DNA of 64,000 nucleotides from Halichoerus grypus (taxonomy: Eukaryota; Chordata; Mammalia; Carnivora; Phocidae), in contig NC_135725.1 in assembly GCF_964656455.1 (NCBI RefSeq), forward strand, positions 45,420,486-45,484,485, written 5' to 3'. A program made the translations under genes and the position numbers. Each line of letters opens with the position of its first letter. Position 1 is the stretch's first letter. Shown here one piece after another: positions 13,901 to 22,599 of this stretch. The notes beneath the pieces were generated by a model. That model was not told the origin of the DNA. It did not search any database and saw only the letters and a list, made by a program, of their open reading frames with translations.

Positions 13901-16900
13901 CATTTACCGAATAACAATAAAAATACCTACCAATAGTTTATCATTTCCCAGCTATTATTTTAAGCCTTTTACAGGCAATAACTCATCTACTCTTCACCAC
14001 AATCATGAAGTTAAATACTGTGCTAGCTGCTTTACTATGGATTATTCTAATGGCATCAGATTGTAGTTTAATTATTCTCATTACACAGGTGAGAAATTTT
14101 TAAATTTAGAGAGGTTAGATAATTTGCCAAAACTATCCAAAATCATATAATTGGGAAGTGGAAGAGCAGTGATTTGAACTATGTCATCTGACCCCAGAGT
14201 CCAGGGTCTTTACCATTACATTTTAACCCCAGAACCACCCCTATATAATGTAATTCTACCAACTCTTTTAAAGTTTTGATTGTCCTGATTTTCCTAACTA
14301 ATCAAGACAAGCCTAAAAAAATACAATTATGTTAAAAATAACAGCAACAACAACAAACTAAACCTTATAAGAAATACTACACAGCTATAAGGAATCAAGA
14401 GTTAGCCTAAGGGCAGTCTGGCGGCAGCCACGGGCGAGAGTCATCAGCCACTGTTCTAAGATGGATGTCCACTCCTCACACCCCTGTGTCTGGTAAGACA
14501 GAAAATTCAGGCTTCAGGGACTGCCAGAGCCTGGAGGAGGAGAGTTTTCTGAACTTCATCTACAGCAACAACCTGCTGATGAAAAGGATCCACCTCAAGA
14601 TATCCTGTTCTGCTGCATGGCCCACCTGCAGGATTTTAAGCTACACTTTGGCAATTCCCAAGGCAAAACAAGTCAAACTTGGCACAGAGATATAGCCACC
14701 ATTTTTTCAAAGTCCTGGCAGTGAAGTATGAGTAGTAGTAGGGGAAATGGAAAAAAAAAAAAAAAAAGCAATTTAAGTTCTCTGGATAAGTGAAAAGGGG
14801 ATAAAAATGGAGCACATATCCCAAAAGAAGTTAAAAGTTTACACTCAAGAAGGAAAAGAAATAACCTGTCAAAGTTATCAGATAAAAAATTGTAACAGCC
14901 CTCCCCCATTACTCTAGTATAAAAAGGTCACCTGCATGGGTGCAAAACAGAATAGTTCACCACTGGAGTATCAAAAGAATTTAAAAGAAGCAAATAACTA
15001 TAAAGAAAAGGTCTCAGAAGAAACTGAGGACATTATCAAAAAGAGCGGGGGGAAGCTCATTAGAACATAATAGAATATATCTAAGGATATTCTCTCAATG
15101 TGCTAATATAAAATATTTTTAATACTTAGAACAGAGATCTGAGATATTTCCATGTTCAGTACATTTTCAACAATTATCTGTAGGGATAGCTCAATTGGGT
15201 GATTCCTCATTTTCAGACTCTAAAAAGAAACTGGCTTAGGAGTTAGGCAATTAAAAAAGGATCTGTAAGGCACTGGAATGCACAACAAAATATAGGGGAG
15301 TACTCCTTTGAACAGATGAAGCTTTGTTCTCGAGTTGAAAAAAAAGAGTTAAGATTAAAGTTCCCATGCTTATCCATAAGTCAAACAACTCCTGTCCCTG
15401 AAATGTTTCTATTCCTCAACAAACACAAAGGAAGATCCTTCCTTCTTATCATCTCTGAAGCCTGGTATTTTTTCACATAGCATCCTGTTGTCTTCGCTTT
15501 GACACTTACTACAATTTTTAATAAGGTATTTGTTGAAGGTTTGTTCATCCGCTAGACTGAAATTCTGCAAGGGGAAAGTTTATGTCTATTCTGTTCACCA
15601 CTGCGTACCCAAATTATATATATGTGAATTTAAAAATCTAAAAAAGAATTAAGTAAATTTGACAATACATTCATGCCTGAAGCATTTTAAAGAGGACACC
15701 TGTTTCAAAATGATAGATCCCTCCCAACAACCCACTGAAATGACTCTAAGGGATAATCTATGACAGTGCTGGGGAGGAGGGAGCCCAGCACTTAACAGAT
15801 TTTAACTAATTTTCAAAGGCAGAAAACAGACTGCAGTTGGAGAGAAAACTCAAGTTGCTAAACACTGGACAGAAGGATGCAGTGACAATGGTAAGCATTC
15901 TCAGCGGAAGCCTGGAGAAGCTTCAAGCTTCTCTGCCAGTACAGAGAAAATGAAACTATACTGTGGGCAATTAAATGATGTGAAATAACTGGACTATTTA
16001 TTAATACATAATTATAATTTTATAAACGCTATCCATTGGTTGTCAATTTTTAGAATAGGCTTCTAGACAAAGCACTTCTACATGTAAATAATAACTTCTA
16101 AACAAATAGTTAACTAGTAAAACTTAATTATGGCTCTAACCAAAAAAAAAAAAAAAAATGGCTCTAACCTTTGACAGTAAAACAGCATACATTTGAAAAA
16201 AGTCAAGAAGGTAGGGGAGGGCAGGGAAGTGTGGGTGAGCTAATGAATTATCTTATAAATAACAGCTTCTTTCATTGTGAAATTACACAGTGGGGAATGA
16301 CGAGATCCTTTGATACATCAAGAAATAGACGTCTAAGCACGTTATTAGAACAGTGCTACCTGAAGAACTGAAATAACAATCAGAAAAGTCAAAAGACGGA
16401 GAACAGGAAATAGCCTATGTATCTCAAATTTCTCTTGGGCTATAGCGGGAAAGATAACACTCCCTAAGCTGATAAGTTTAGATACATAAATACATACAAA
16501 GTATCTAAATTTATGATCATAACTATTATATTAGTGACAAAGCAGGAAGGGATTTTTACTTTCCATCTTAATACCCTTTTCTACTATTTTTTTTTCTGAA
16601 CTACGGAATGGCTCAGTTTGCTAATTCAAAAAGTAAAAACTGTGAACTAGAGAACAACCACCTTGAAAGGCTCCTTGAGTCCTAAAGCCGTTCACATCCT
16701 TCCACGACCAACTCGCCATCCCTCCCTGGACTTCACAGACCACCCAGCATCACCACTAAAGCAGGACTAAGCTGTCCCTCCAGTCTTGCCCGAATTGCAG
16801 ACACGACCCCCTTACAAAGCGTTCCCGGCACGGTTCCGTGATTGATACCGTTTCTGCCACCAGGCTGGCAGCCACAAGGAGCAAGGGCTTTGTAGCAGTG

Positions 16901-17148
16901 CTGGCACACAATAACCGTTGGACTCCTTGATTCATCACCCTGCGAGGTCCGCGAAAGGGTGGGTCACAGCAGCGCGTCCCCGCTCTGATTCCCCCCGCCC
17001 CATCAGCCCGGGTTCCTTACACTCCGAGGTGCGTGTGCGACACGATCTTTCCGCAGGCAGTGGTGGCCGGGCCTGGCTCGAAACCGAGCGCCTGCAGATA
17101 CATCCAGAGATGCTCCTTCTCGAAAGAGGTGACCCAGACCGAGCTCAT
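2569..17148 (-). CDS. HAUS6: HAUS6 (augmin complex subunit 6), 5' seven coding exons, partial
   Basis: HAUS6 is a subunit of the eight-protein HAUS/augmin complex. It brings gamma-tubulin ring complexes to existing spindle microtubules so that new ones branch off. Seven exons on the minus strand join to 699 nt, 233 codons without a stop: 17148-17021, 13478-13383, 11418-11340, 10364-10232, 5576-5429, 3144-3079 and 2617-2569. Every junction has AG/GT signals and the phases add up. The protein starts [19 protein letters not shown] and carries [43 protein letters not shown] and [11 protein letters not shown] blocks, which I recognise from the HAUS6 N-terminal domain. The human protein is about 955 residues, so roughly a quarter is here; the rest lies beyond the left edge. 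Introns 1 and 4 hold antisense retrocopies. The start is the first ATG in a GC-rich promoter region and matches the family N-terminus. Confidence 0.95.
2768..2945 (-). mobile_element. CanSINE
   Basis: Antisense copy between HAUS6 exons 6 and 7; AAAGCAATAAAT is duplicated. Confidence 0.93.
2955..3070 (+). mobile_element. MIR fragment
   Basis: CTCAGTTTTCTTACTGGTAAAATG and CTTCCAGCTCTGATC, next to HAUS6 exon 6. Confidence 0.55.
3079..3144 (-). CDS. HAUS6: HAUS6 coding exon 6
   Basis: Codons 195-216 plus two bases, encoding [19 protein letters not shown] and on to IK. The acceptor is TCTTACAG and the donor GTAAGTGA. Confidence 0.9.
3400..3603 (+). mobile_element. CanSINE
   Basis: Young copy; AAAATGCTGGAAGT is duplicated at both ends. 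Confidence 0.95.
4668..4861 (+). mobile_element. CanSINE
   Basis: AGAAGTTATCTGGCTTT is duplicated exactly at both ends. Confidence 0.95.
4976..5179 (+). mobile_element. CanSINE
   Basis: GAAAGGAATTTTC duplicated; it sits beside the older antisense copy at 5205-5395. Confidence 0.95.
5205..5395 (-). mobile_element. CanSINE, older subfamily
   Basis: Antisense, diverged, ending CCACCCAGGCACCCC, close to HAUS6 exon 5. Confidence 0.85.
5429..5576 (-). CDS. HAUS6: HAUS6 coding exon 5
   Basis: Codons 146-194 plus two bases, encoding [19 protein letters not shown]...[14 protein letters not shown]. The acceptor is CATGTAG and the donor GTAAGTAA. The residues after the split codon differ somewhat from what I recall of human. 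Confidence 0.93.
5852..6070 (+). mobile_element. CanSINE
   Basis: AGCTTGATATGTCC duplicated at both ends. Confidence 0.95.
6381..6574 (+). mobile_element. CanSINE
   Basis: Sense copy, short A-tail; GATACAATAAAGA-like flank on the right. Confidence 0.92.
6799..7007 (+). mobile_element. CanSINE
   Basis: Sense copy starting GGGTGCCTGGGTGG. Confidence 0.93.
7205..7406 (+). mobile_element. CanSINE
   Basis: TCATGCACA repeated at both ends. Confidence 0.94.
7570..8106 (+). mobile_element. old L1 ORF2 fragment, continued at 9119-9250
   Basis: AAATTAAAACCACCCTGAGATTCCACTTTA and following bases resemble the L1 ORF2 3' half, decayed. A CA/TA microsatellite sits inside it, and the MRPL42 retrocopy splits it from its continuation at 9119-9250. 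Confidence 0.6.
7826..7996. repeat. compound (CA)n/(TG)n/(TA)n microsatellite
   Basis: About 170 bases, mostly alternating purine and pyrimidine, with several self-complementary arms. Overlapping ORFs of I/Y/C/V-rich peptides on both strands are by-products. Confidence 0.95.
8178..8367 (-). mobile_element. CanSINE inside the MRPL42 retrocopy 5' UTR
   Basis: TGGAAGAAGATTTTA (left) and TGGAAGGAGATTTTA (right) flank it, so it landed after the retrocopy. Confidence 0.94.
8442..8870 (+). pseudogene. MRPL42: MRPL42 processed pseudogene, one premature stop
   Basis: This is an intronless copy of mitochondrial ribosomal protein L42 in HAUS6 intron 4, antisense to the host gene. The frame from ATG 8442 to the stop at 8868-8870 is 143 codons, equal to the usual 142-residue protein plus stop. 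It contains [36 protein letters not shown] and a C-terminal [23 protein letters not shown] block. A single in-frame TGA at 8514-8516 (codon 25, where I recall Gly) breaks it, so only the part from a later Met could be read through. A short 5' UTR precedes the ATG, interrupted by an antisense SINE. The insert from 8125 to 9100 is flanked by the 18-bp duplication AAAAAAAACCTATTATGG (8107-8124 and 9101-9118), the mark of L1-driven retroposition. Confidence 0.92.
8908..9100 (+). mobile_element. CanSINE forming the 3' end of the MRPL42 retrocopy
   Basis: It has no target duplication of its own; its A-tail abuts the retrocopy's right-hand duplication. Confidence 0.93.
9268..9301. repeat. (GATA)n microsatellite
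   Basis: About eight perfect ATAG/GATA units in HAUS6 intron 4. Confidence 0.95.
9825..10014 (+). mobile_element. hAT-Charlie-like nonautonomous DNA transposon piece
   Basis: CACAAAGCCTAAAATATTTA, CTATCTGACC and a CCCCTG end match the common CAGGGGT...ACCCCTG hAT element of mammals; the 5' part is decayed. Confidence 0.6.
10232..10364 (-). CDS. HAUS6: HAUS6 coding exon 4
   Basis: Codons 102-145 plus one base, encoding [15 protein letters not shown]...[12 protein letters not shown]. The acceptor is TTCATAG and the donor GTAAGTT. Confidence 0.93.
10437..10625 (+). mobile_element. CanSINE, older
   Basis: Diverged head (GGGGCACCCCAGTTGC), 70 bp from HAUS6 exon 4; tail runs into (TAA)n. Confidence 0.85.
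10743..10947 (+). mobile_element. CanSINE
   Basis: Sense copy whose tail expanded to (TA)n and (TAA)n. Confidence 0.93.
10948..10983. repeat. (TAA)n microsatellite at a SINE tail
   Basis: About eleven TAA units extend the A-rich tail of the preceding CanSINE. Confidence 0.9.
11340..11418 (-). CDS. HAUS6: HAUS6 coding exon 3
   Basis: Codons 75-101, encoding [19 protein letters not shown]...KKIS. The acceptor is TTTAAG and the donor GTAAGTATT; the exon ends in phase 0. Confidence 0.93.
11500..12170. other. HAUS6 intron 2, no feature seen
   Basis: AT-rich sequence between exon 3 and the next SINE; no exon or repeat family recognised. Confidence 0.5.
12180..12340 (-). mobile_element. CanSINE, head missing
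   Basis: Antisense copy stopping at CATGACCTGAT, with that 11-mer repeated; the head half is absent. Confidence 0.88.
12396..12700 (-). mobile_element. nested CanSINEs (young copy in old copy)
   Basis: The young antisense copy at 12490-12695 sits in an old antisense remnant; GACCCTGTG is repeated on each side. Confidence 0.9.
13383..13478 (-). CDS. HAUS6: HAUS6 coding exon 2
   Basis: Codons 43-74, encoding [11 protein letters not shown]...QSLTKEVF. The acceptor is CTACTAG after a T-rich tract and the donor is GTGAGT. The acceptor and first exon bases are duplicated 97 bp upstream (see the tandem repeat at 13468-13651). Confidence 0.93.
13468..13651. repeat. tandem duplication across the HAUS6 exon 2 acceptor
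   Basis: Two head-to-tail units at 13468-13564 and 13565-13651 share nearly all bases. The second lacks about 10 A-rich bases and has a few substitutions. Each unit contains, on the minus strand, a pyrimidine tract, TACTAG and GAACATGTTTG, so the exon 2 splice acceptor exists twice, 97 bp apart. Confidence 0.95.
14031..14225 (+). mobile_element. MIR SINE
   Basis: TTACACAGGTGAGAAA, GAGAGGTTAGATAATTTGCC and GATTTGAAC follow MIR core order. Confidence 0.7.
14414..15345 (+). pseudogene. GGCT: GGCT (gamma-glutamylcyclotransferase) processed pseudogene
   Basis: This is an intronless decayed copy in HAUS6 intron 1, antisense to HAUS6. After a 5' UTR-like stretch it reads [19 protein letters not shown] and SNNLL. 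A frameshift near 14605 follows, then [30 protein letters not shown] and SPGSEV, with stops, a 17-A run near 14750 and further shifts. Later blocks resemble the C-terminal part (RRKRN...[24 protein letters not shown]) up to about 15065. These match, in order, the GGCT fold I recall, including the YGSNL motif degraded to YSNNL. GGCT releases 5-oxoproline from gamma-glutamyl dipeptides; this copy cannot make it. AAGAGTTA occurs just before the 5' end (about 14397) and after an A-run near 15346, a possible target-site duplication. The 3' limit is uncertain. Confidence 0.85.
15350..16900. other. HAUS6 intron 1, mostly unique sequence
   Basis: An L2-like piece near 15555-15620; otherwise nothing recognised. 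Confidence 0.5.
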
Positions 17149-17460
17149 CTTCGCTGTTAGGCAGTATCACTGCAAAGGAAGTAAGCACAGGCCCAAACGA
17201 CTCAGAGGGCCTTCAGGCTCCCTCCCTACGGGCAGCCTGAGGTAGCGGCGGCCCCTCTACTGCCACCACCTGTTCCTCTCTCGCCCGCAGCCATATCGCC
17301 TCAAATGGCCGTCAAGTCTCAGGGAAACGGAGCCTTTAACGGTACTACGGTACAACTGCCTAAGCGAAGCCTACAAAAGCAAGACTCGCGCGCGTCCGGA
17401 AAAGCGATAAGCGCCGGCGCTGCCTGGCTTCCGGTGGAGGAGGGACTTCTACGGCCGACT
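16930..17460 (-). promoter_or_regulatory. HAUS6 CpG-rich promoter region
   Basis: A locally GC- and CpG-rich block covers the first exon and upstream flank, in contrast with AT-rich surroundings. ACCGGAAG, an ETS/GABP-type core, is on the minus strand at 17428-17435, about 280 bp upstream of the ATG. No TATA box is seen. The exact transcription start is not visible. Confidence 0.75.
17021..17148 (-). CDS. HAUS6: HAUS6 coding exon 1
   Basis: Codons 1-42 plus two bases. The ATG is at 17148-17146. The exon ends in a GTAAGG donor and encodes ...[11 protein letters not shown], completed by the first base of exon 2. Confidence 0.93.
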
Positions 17461-17520
17461 GTATTTCCCGCCATGCAATGCACCCTGTTCTCCATCTCTT
17501 CCCGTCAGGCCCAGCCGAAA

Positions 17521-17546
17521 AACTACAAAACCCACAGTGCATTGCG
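17521..17546 (+). promoter_or_regulatory. ZNF143/Staf-like motif upstream of HAUS6
   Basis: The stretch begins AACTACAAAACCCACAGTGC and continues ATTGCG. It resembles the long ZNF143 binding site (ACTACAA-YTCCCA-GCATGC type) common in housekeeping promoters. It lies about 375 bp upstream of the HAUS6 ATG. The match has several differences. Confidence 0.4.
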
Positions 17547-17549
17547 TTA

Positions 17550-18490
17550 CCAGCAAACTCTTTTGCGCTTGCGTAACTTCAAGCACTATCTTGCTGGAGC
17601 CCCTCGGTTTCGCGCTTTCTGATGTCTTGTGTCTGTGGTTCCTTGTGCTCCTGTAGGTCGATTTCGTCAGATAAAAAAATGTAGCTTTAGGACTGTGGCT
17701 CGGTGTAGTAGAAGAAGCATTGAGTTCCATCCTAACCTATCTCAGTAGCTGTGAGATGTAACGACATCTAACCACTAAGCCCCAGGTCTGTTATTAGTAA
17801 AATCTTGTATGCCCTCAAATGCTGGATGTTCCTTTCATCTTCATGCTGTAAGTAATCTGGCTCTCCCCTAAGCAAACAACTTCCCCCTGCAGCCCTCTCC
17901 ACTGACGACTGTTTTCTCTCTCACACCCCATACACAACAGGGCCTGGAAATGGGGTGGGTAGCCTACGCATTTCTCATTGCCACTTCTGGCAATTACTGT
18001 TTCCCTAAAACCAGCTCCTTTGAATTTTATGTTTTCACCCACAACTCTTGCTTTCGGAGGTTACGTATTAAGATTTGGTGCTGGACCTCATTTTCGGAAG
18101 ATTTAGACTTAATTGTTTCTCCATAATTCCTCTTAGGGTAATTTTTGGTGATTTCCATATCCATAGGTGACATTTCAATGCCCTGGCCTCTCAGTTCCTC
18201 CACCTCGTCTCAGCTCTCTAGCCCCTTTCTCTCCTTGCCAGATTTATCTGGCAGAACCCAAATCCCTATTAAATCCAGTTTTCTGCTTACCCCACACCTG
18301 CAACTTAGCCCCTAAACACGATCATGATGCCTGTTGTCATTCAAAATTTATGACACATGGGATCTTAGGCCTGACCTCTCCACCATGTTTTTCCTAAATC
18401 TCACTCTCCATACAATTATACATCTTCTCTTCCCTTACTCCAATACTTCTTTCCCCTCCTCTCAGTGTCTTTTGTCCTACTTAATAGATG
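17550..18490. other. HAUS6 upstream flank, no gene seen
   Basis: CpG content falls off after about 17.6 kb. Short ORFs on both strands show no family resemblance. Confidence 0.5.
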
Positions 18491-18497
18491 CTTCCAA

Positions 18498-18690
18498 GGG
18501 CACCCGGGTGGCTCAGTCGGTTAAGCGTCTGCCTTCAGCTCAGGTCCTAATCCCAGGGTCCTGGGGTCGAGCCCTGCGTCAGGCTCCTTGCTCAGCGGGG
18601 AACCTGCTTCTCCCTTTGCCTGCTGTTCCCCCTGCTTGTACTGTCTCTCTGTCAAATAAATAAATAAAATCTTTAAAAAAAAAAAAAAGA
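18498..18690 (+). mobile_element. CanSINE
   Basis: AGATGCTTCCA repeated at both ends. Confidence 0.94.
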
Positions 18691-18923
18691 TGCTTCCAGA
18701 AAAAACCTTCTACCAACGATTTACCAACCTGCCTATATCTTTGCCCATATAGTCTTCCTTCTCTCTTATAATCTAGGTCAATCAAGATGTGCCTCCCTAA
18801 GATTAGTCCTTTGACTTATTTGATGGGTCGTATTCCTTTTCTCCTACTCAAAGAGTTTGCTCCAGCGTTTGTCCTTTATTCTCCCCTGCATCACCAATTC
18901 TTCCCATAAATATACAAACATGC

Positions 18924-19128
18924 GGGCGCCTGGGTGGCTCAGTTGGTTAAGCGACTGCCTTCGGCTCAGGTCATGATCCTGGAGTCCCGGGATCGAGTCC
19001 CGCATCGGGCTCCCTGCTCAGCAGGGAGTCTGCTTCTCCCTCTCCCGCTCCCCCCTCTTGTGCTCTCTCTCTCTCTCAAATAAATAAATAAAATCTTTAA
19101 AAAAAAATAAATAAATAAATAAATAAAT
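18924..19128 (+). mobile_element. CanSINE
   Basis: AAATATACAAACATGC repeated; tail expanded to (AAAT)n. Confidence 0.94.
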
Positions 19129-19234
19129 ATACAAACATGCTATGCTATCTCCCATTGTTTAAAGAAAAATAATTCCTTTGACCCCAATGCCTTCTAGCTA
19201 CTATTCCATTTCTTATCACAGAAAAATTTCTCCC

Positions 19235-19437
19235 GGGACGCCTGGGTGACTCAGTCAGTTAAGCATCTGCCTTTGGCTCAGGTCATAATCCCAGAATCCT
19301 GGGATAGAGCCCTGCAAGGTGGCGGGGGGAGGGCAGTGTTCTTGCTCAGCGGGGAGCCTCCTTCTCCCTCTGCCTGCCTTTACCCCTGCTTGTGCGCTCT
19401 CTCTCTCTGACAAATAATAAAATCTTAAAAAAAAATT
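19235..19437 (+). mobile_element. CanSINE
   Basis: AAATTTCTCCC-type flanks; a G-rich insertion near 19320 interrupts the body. Confidence 0.9.
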
Positions 19438-20331
19438 TTTCTCCCAAAATTTTTCTATACCCACCTCACCACTAATAGTAACTTGCCAAGGCCACTTATA
19501 TCAATTAGTTTCTTTAGTTGCAAGCAGCAAAACTGCCTCTGAGGGGGCTTTATTCGATGGGTATTAAGTAGCATAAATAAAGAATGCGAAGGCCAGAGAA
19601 TGAGGTTCAGAAAATGGCAAATTCATGTGCCACTCCAGTCAAGATTTATATGCCAGCAATCTCATTTACATTTTTAAAAATAGCTTAATATATTATTCTA
19701 GGTGAATGCCCTTATAACTACCACCAAGGACAAGAAATAAAACTTTTCCAGCCATCCCAGAAACCACTCCTTTCCCAAGAAAAGAACCACCATTCTCACT
19801 TTTATAGTAATCACTTCTTTGCATTGTCTTATAGTTTTACCACTTAAATGTGCTTCTCTAGACACTATGGTTGTCTTACCCTTTTTATACTTGCCTTGCC
19901 TCCTTCTTCATTTTTTTTCAGTCTTTCCCAGATTTGGTTTGTTTTTTTTTTTAATAATATCATTTAATATACAGGCTTTCCTCCATCCTCCCCTACTCCT
20001 TTTTTTTCCTTACAACTTTTCTATTGAGGAACTGGGGCTGTTTGACCTGAATAATATCCCTTAGTCTGGGTTTTACTGATTGCATCTTTGCTGCAGTTCA
20101 ACATGTTCTTCTGTCTCTGTCCTCTGTATTTCCTTCAAATCGGCACCTGGATCCAGAGGATTGATGAGATTCAGGTATGATCCCTTTGGCAAGTCGAGGT
20201 GATGGTTGGCGTATGTTGTTTCCTCAGGCTGCACAAAGCTTTATTTATGCCATTGACAGGCATTGATGCTAAGTGCCTAGATCTATTAATTTACTGGGGA
20301 TTGCAAAATGTCAAAATTCTAATTTACTATT

Positions 20332-20706
20332 TGTTATGAACTGAATGTTGGTGCCTCCCTCCCCCCAATTCCTATGTTGAAACCCTACTCCTCAATGTAA
20401 TGGTATTAGAAGGTGGGGCCTTTGGAAATTAATTAGGGTTAGATGAGGTCATAAGGGTGGAACCCTCCCCCAACAGGATTAATGCCCTTACAAGAGTCAC
20501 AGGAGAGCTTGCTTACTTTCTGCTCTTTCCTCTCTGTATCCAAAGGGAAGTGAATTCTGCAACCTTGAAGGGTCTTCACCAAAACCCAACCAGCCTGACA
20601 CCCTGATCGCAAACTTCCAGCCTCCAGAACTGTGAGAAATACATGTTTGTTGTGTAAACCACTCAGTCTAAGGTAATTTATTATAGCAGTCCAAACTGAC
20701 CAAGAT
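20332..20706 (+). mobile_element. ERVL-MaLR LTR (MLT1/MST type), solo
   Basis: It starts TGTTATGAACTGAATG, contains GGTGGGGCCTTTGGAAAT and CCTCCAGAACTGTGAGAAAT, and ends near CTGACCAAGATA. This is the known layout of mammalian MaLR LTRs. No internal region is attached. Confidence 0.85.
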
Positions 20707-20799
20707 ATCATTTCTTTTTCTTCTGTTAGTAGCAATGTTTTTATGATAGAAATTTTCCCTCATTTACTATTTTATCTAGTGGTAAAGATATAAGGAAAA

Positions 20800-20962
20800 A
20801 CAGGGCACTTGGGTGGCATAGGCAGTTGGGAGTCCAACTCTTGGTTTCTGCTCGGGTCTGATCTCAGTGTCAGGCTGCACACTGAGTGTGGAGTCTGCTT
20901 GGGACTGTCTCACTCTCTGCCCCTCGCCCCCTCTCTAAAATAAATAAATAAAATCTTACTAT
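20800..20962 (+). mobile_element. CanSINE, old
   Basis: Diverged head (GGGCACTTGGGTGGC), short body. Confidence 0.8.
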
Positions 20963-21360
20963 ATATATAAAGAAGGACAAATTGTTGATTCTTTCCCTTT
21001 ATTTAACAGTTAACAGGGTTTGCTGTCATCCCCTGAAGGTGACCAATTAAATTGTTTATACGTATAATGATATATTTGGACATTTAAGGGGGGTTCAATC
21101 TATTGCAATTATTGTCCTTATAGAAGTTCAAATTGTCCTATCTCTAGACAATGGGAAACTCTTCAAATTGGTTTTCTTGTCATCTGGAATAGCAAGAAAT
21201 TCAAGGATCATCTTGTATATTTTCTGCCTCAAACCTGGAATCAGCCATTTCTCCAAGAAGTCCTAATTTCTTTAGTGGGAAAAGGCATTTCAAAACTACT
21301 ATTTGGATACTAGGGATGCTCACAACTACTGGGTCAACCATTGTTTCTACAATTTATTTA

Positions 21361-21580
21361 ATACGTATTTAACACTATTCTGTGCCAGGCATTGCTCTAA
21401 GCTTTTCACAAATGTTAATTTGTGTATTCTTCATAACAACCCTACTATTATACCCATTTTACAGATGAGGAAGTAGAGGTACAAGGAAATTAAGTAACTT
21501 GTTTAAAGTCACACAACTAGTAAGTGGCAGAGCCAAGATTAGAACCCACGGTCTTTACTCATTGTGATATACTTCTCCTA
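21361..21580 (+). mobile_element. MIR SINE, well preserved
   Basis: GTGCCAGGCATTGCTCTAAGC, CCATTTTACAGATGAGGAAG, GTAAGTGGCAGAGCCAAGAT and GAACCCACG in MIR order. Confidence 0.85.
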
Positions 21581-21749
21581 GTTGACCTATTTTCAATCAG
21601 ATGCCCACCCCTAGACTAGGAGAAACAAACAAACAAAAAAAAACCCTAACCTGCGGACCTACTGAGACACCCCCATCCTGGGAGGCCAAAAATAAAAACA
21701 AAATTGTCCACTACATCAGTATTAAAAAAAAAAAGAAAAACATTCTGAT

Positions 21750-22166
21750 TCAAGATTATACAGCATAATTTTTATTATAGGCATTTCAATGATTAAATTT
21801 TGAAGAATTACATGAAATTACATATGCTGCAGGACTAGGATCTCTTACAAAAGTTTAGACCAATAGGAGTTTCATTACAATTAAGACCAAGTAGCCAAAA
21901 AAAAAAAAAAAAAGATTGTAACCCACAAGAGATTAATCCCCAAAGCCTCAGGAATAAACACATGAGCAAGCATGAAGTTTAATGTGACACGAATTGTGTA
22001 TTCAGCCAAAAGGAGTATTTTCCTGTTAGTTATTCAGCGTTTTCCCCTGAGAGGACTCAGGGCCATTAGCATGTGAGTGATCTGATCCATCCTCTTCTTC
22101 CAAAGCTATAATATCTGGAATTTCATCAGTCTCAGATGTCAAGTCTATGGCAGTGAAATCAAATGC
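21750..22166 (-). CDS. unassigned 3'-terminal exon (46 codons plus 3' UTR)
   Basis: I do not recognise this gene. On the minus strand a strong acceptor (TTCTTCTTTTTCAG) is followed in phase 0 by 46 codons and a TAA stop (22166-22026). The peptide begins AFDFTAIDLTSETDEIPDII and continues acidic and serine-rich to GKTLNN. About 275 nt of 3' UTR follow, with AATAAA at 21771-21776. The minus strand has a T-run, not an A-tail, after the poly(A) signal, which speaks against a processed pseudogene. It lies between HAUS6 and PLIN2 on their strand, but no matching upstream exon was found in 22.2-30.2 kb. It could be the end of a small gene, an alternative last exon of PLIN2 (phase 0 donors exist in PLIN2 exons 2, 4, 6 and 7), or a gene relic. 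Only 22026-22166 is coding. Confidence 0.45.
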
Positions 22167-22401
22167 CTGAAAAAGAAGAATCTTGGATATTAAAGCAAAC
22201 ACTAATGAAGTGCGCTGTCAGGTCCAGCTCATGGAGACACGACTGCATGTGAATGAACCTTACTTTCTCCATAGACGTGCTTTCTGACAAGGTGTTTATA
22301 GTCTTATTCCCACAATTCACTCATACTATAAAAGCACTAGGGAAATTTCTCTTTGAAAGGAAACTAACTAGTGTGGAACCTACCAAATGAAAGCGCTTTT
22401 T

Positions 22402-22595
22402 TTTAAAGATTTTATTTATTTATTTTGACAGAGAGAGACACAGCGAGAGAGGGAACACAAGCAGGGGGAGTGGGGGAGGGAGAAGCAGGCTTCCTGCGGA
22501 GCAGGGAGCCCGATGCAGGGCTCCATCCCAGACCCTGGGACCATGACCCAAGCCGAAGGCGGACACTTAACGACTGAGCCCCCCAGGCGCCCCTG
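22402..22595 (-). mobile_element. CanSINE
   Basis: GAAAGC repeat at both ends; 236 bp from the orphan exon. Confidence 0.93.
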
Positions 22596-22599
22596 AAAG

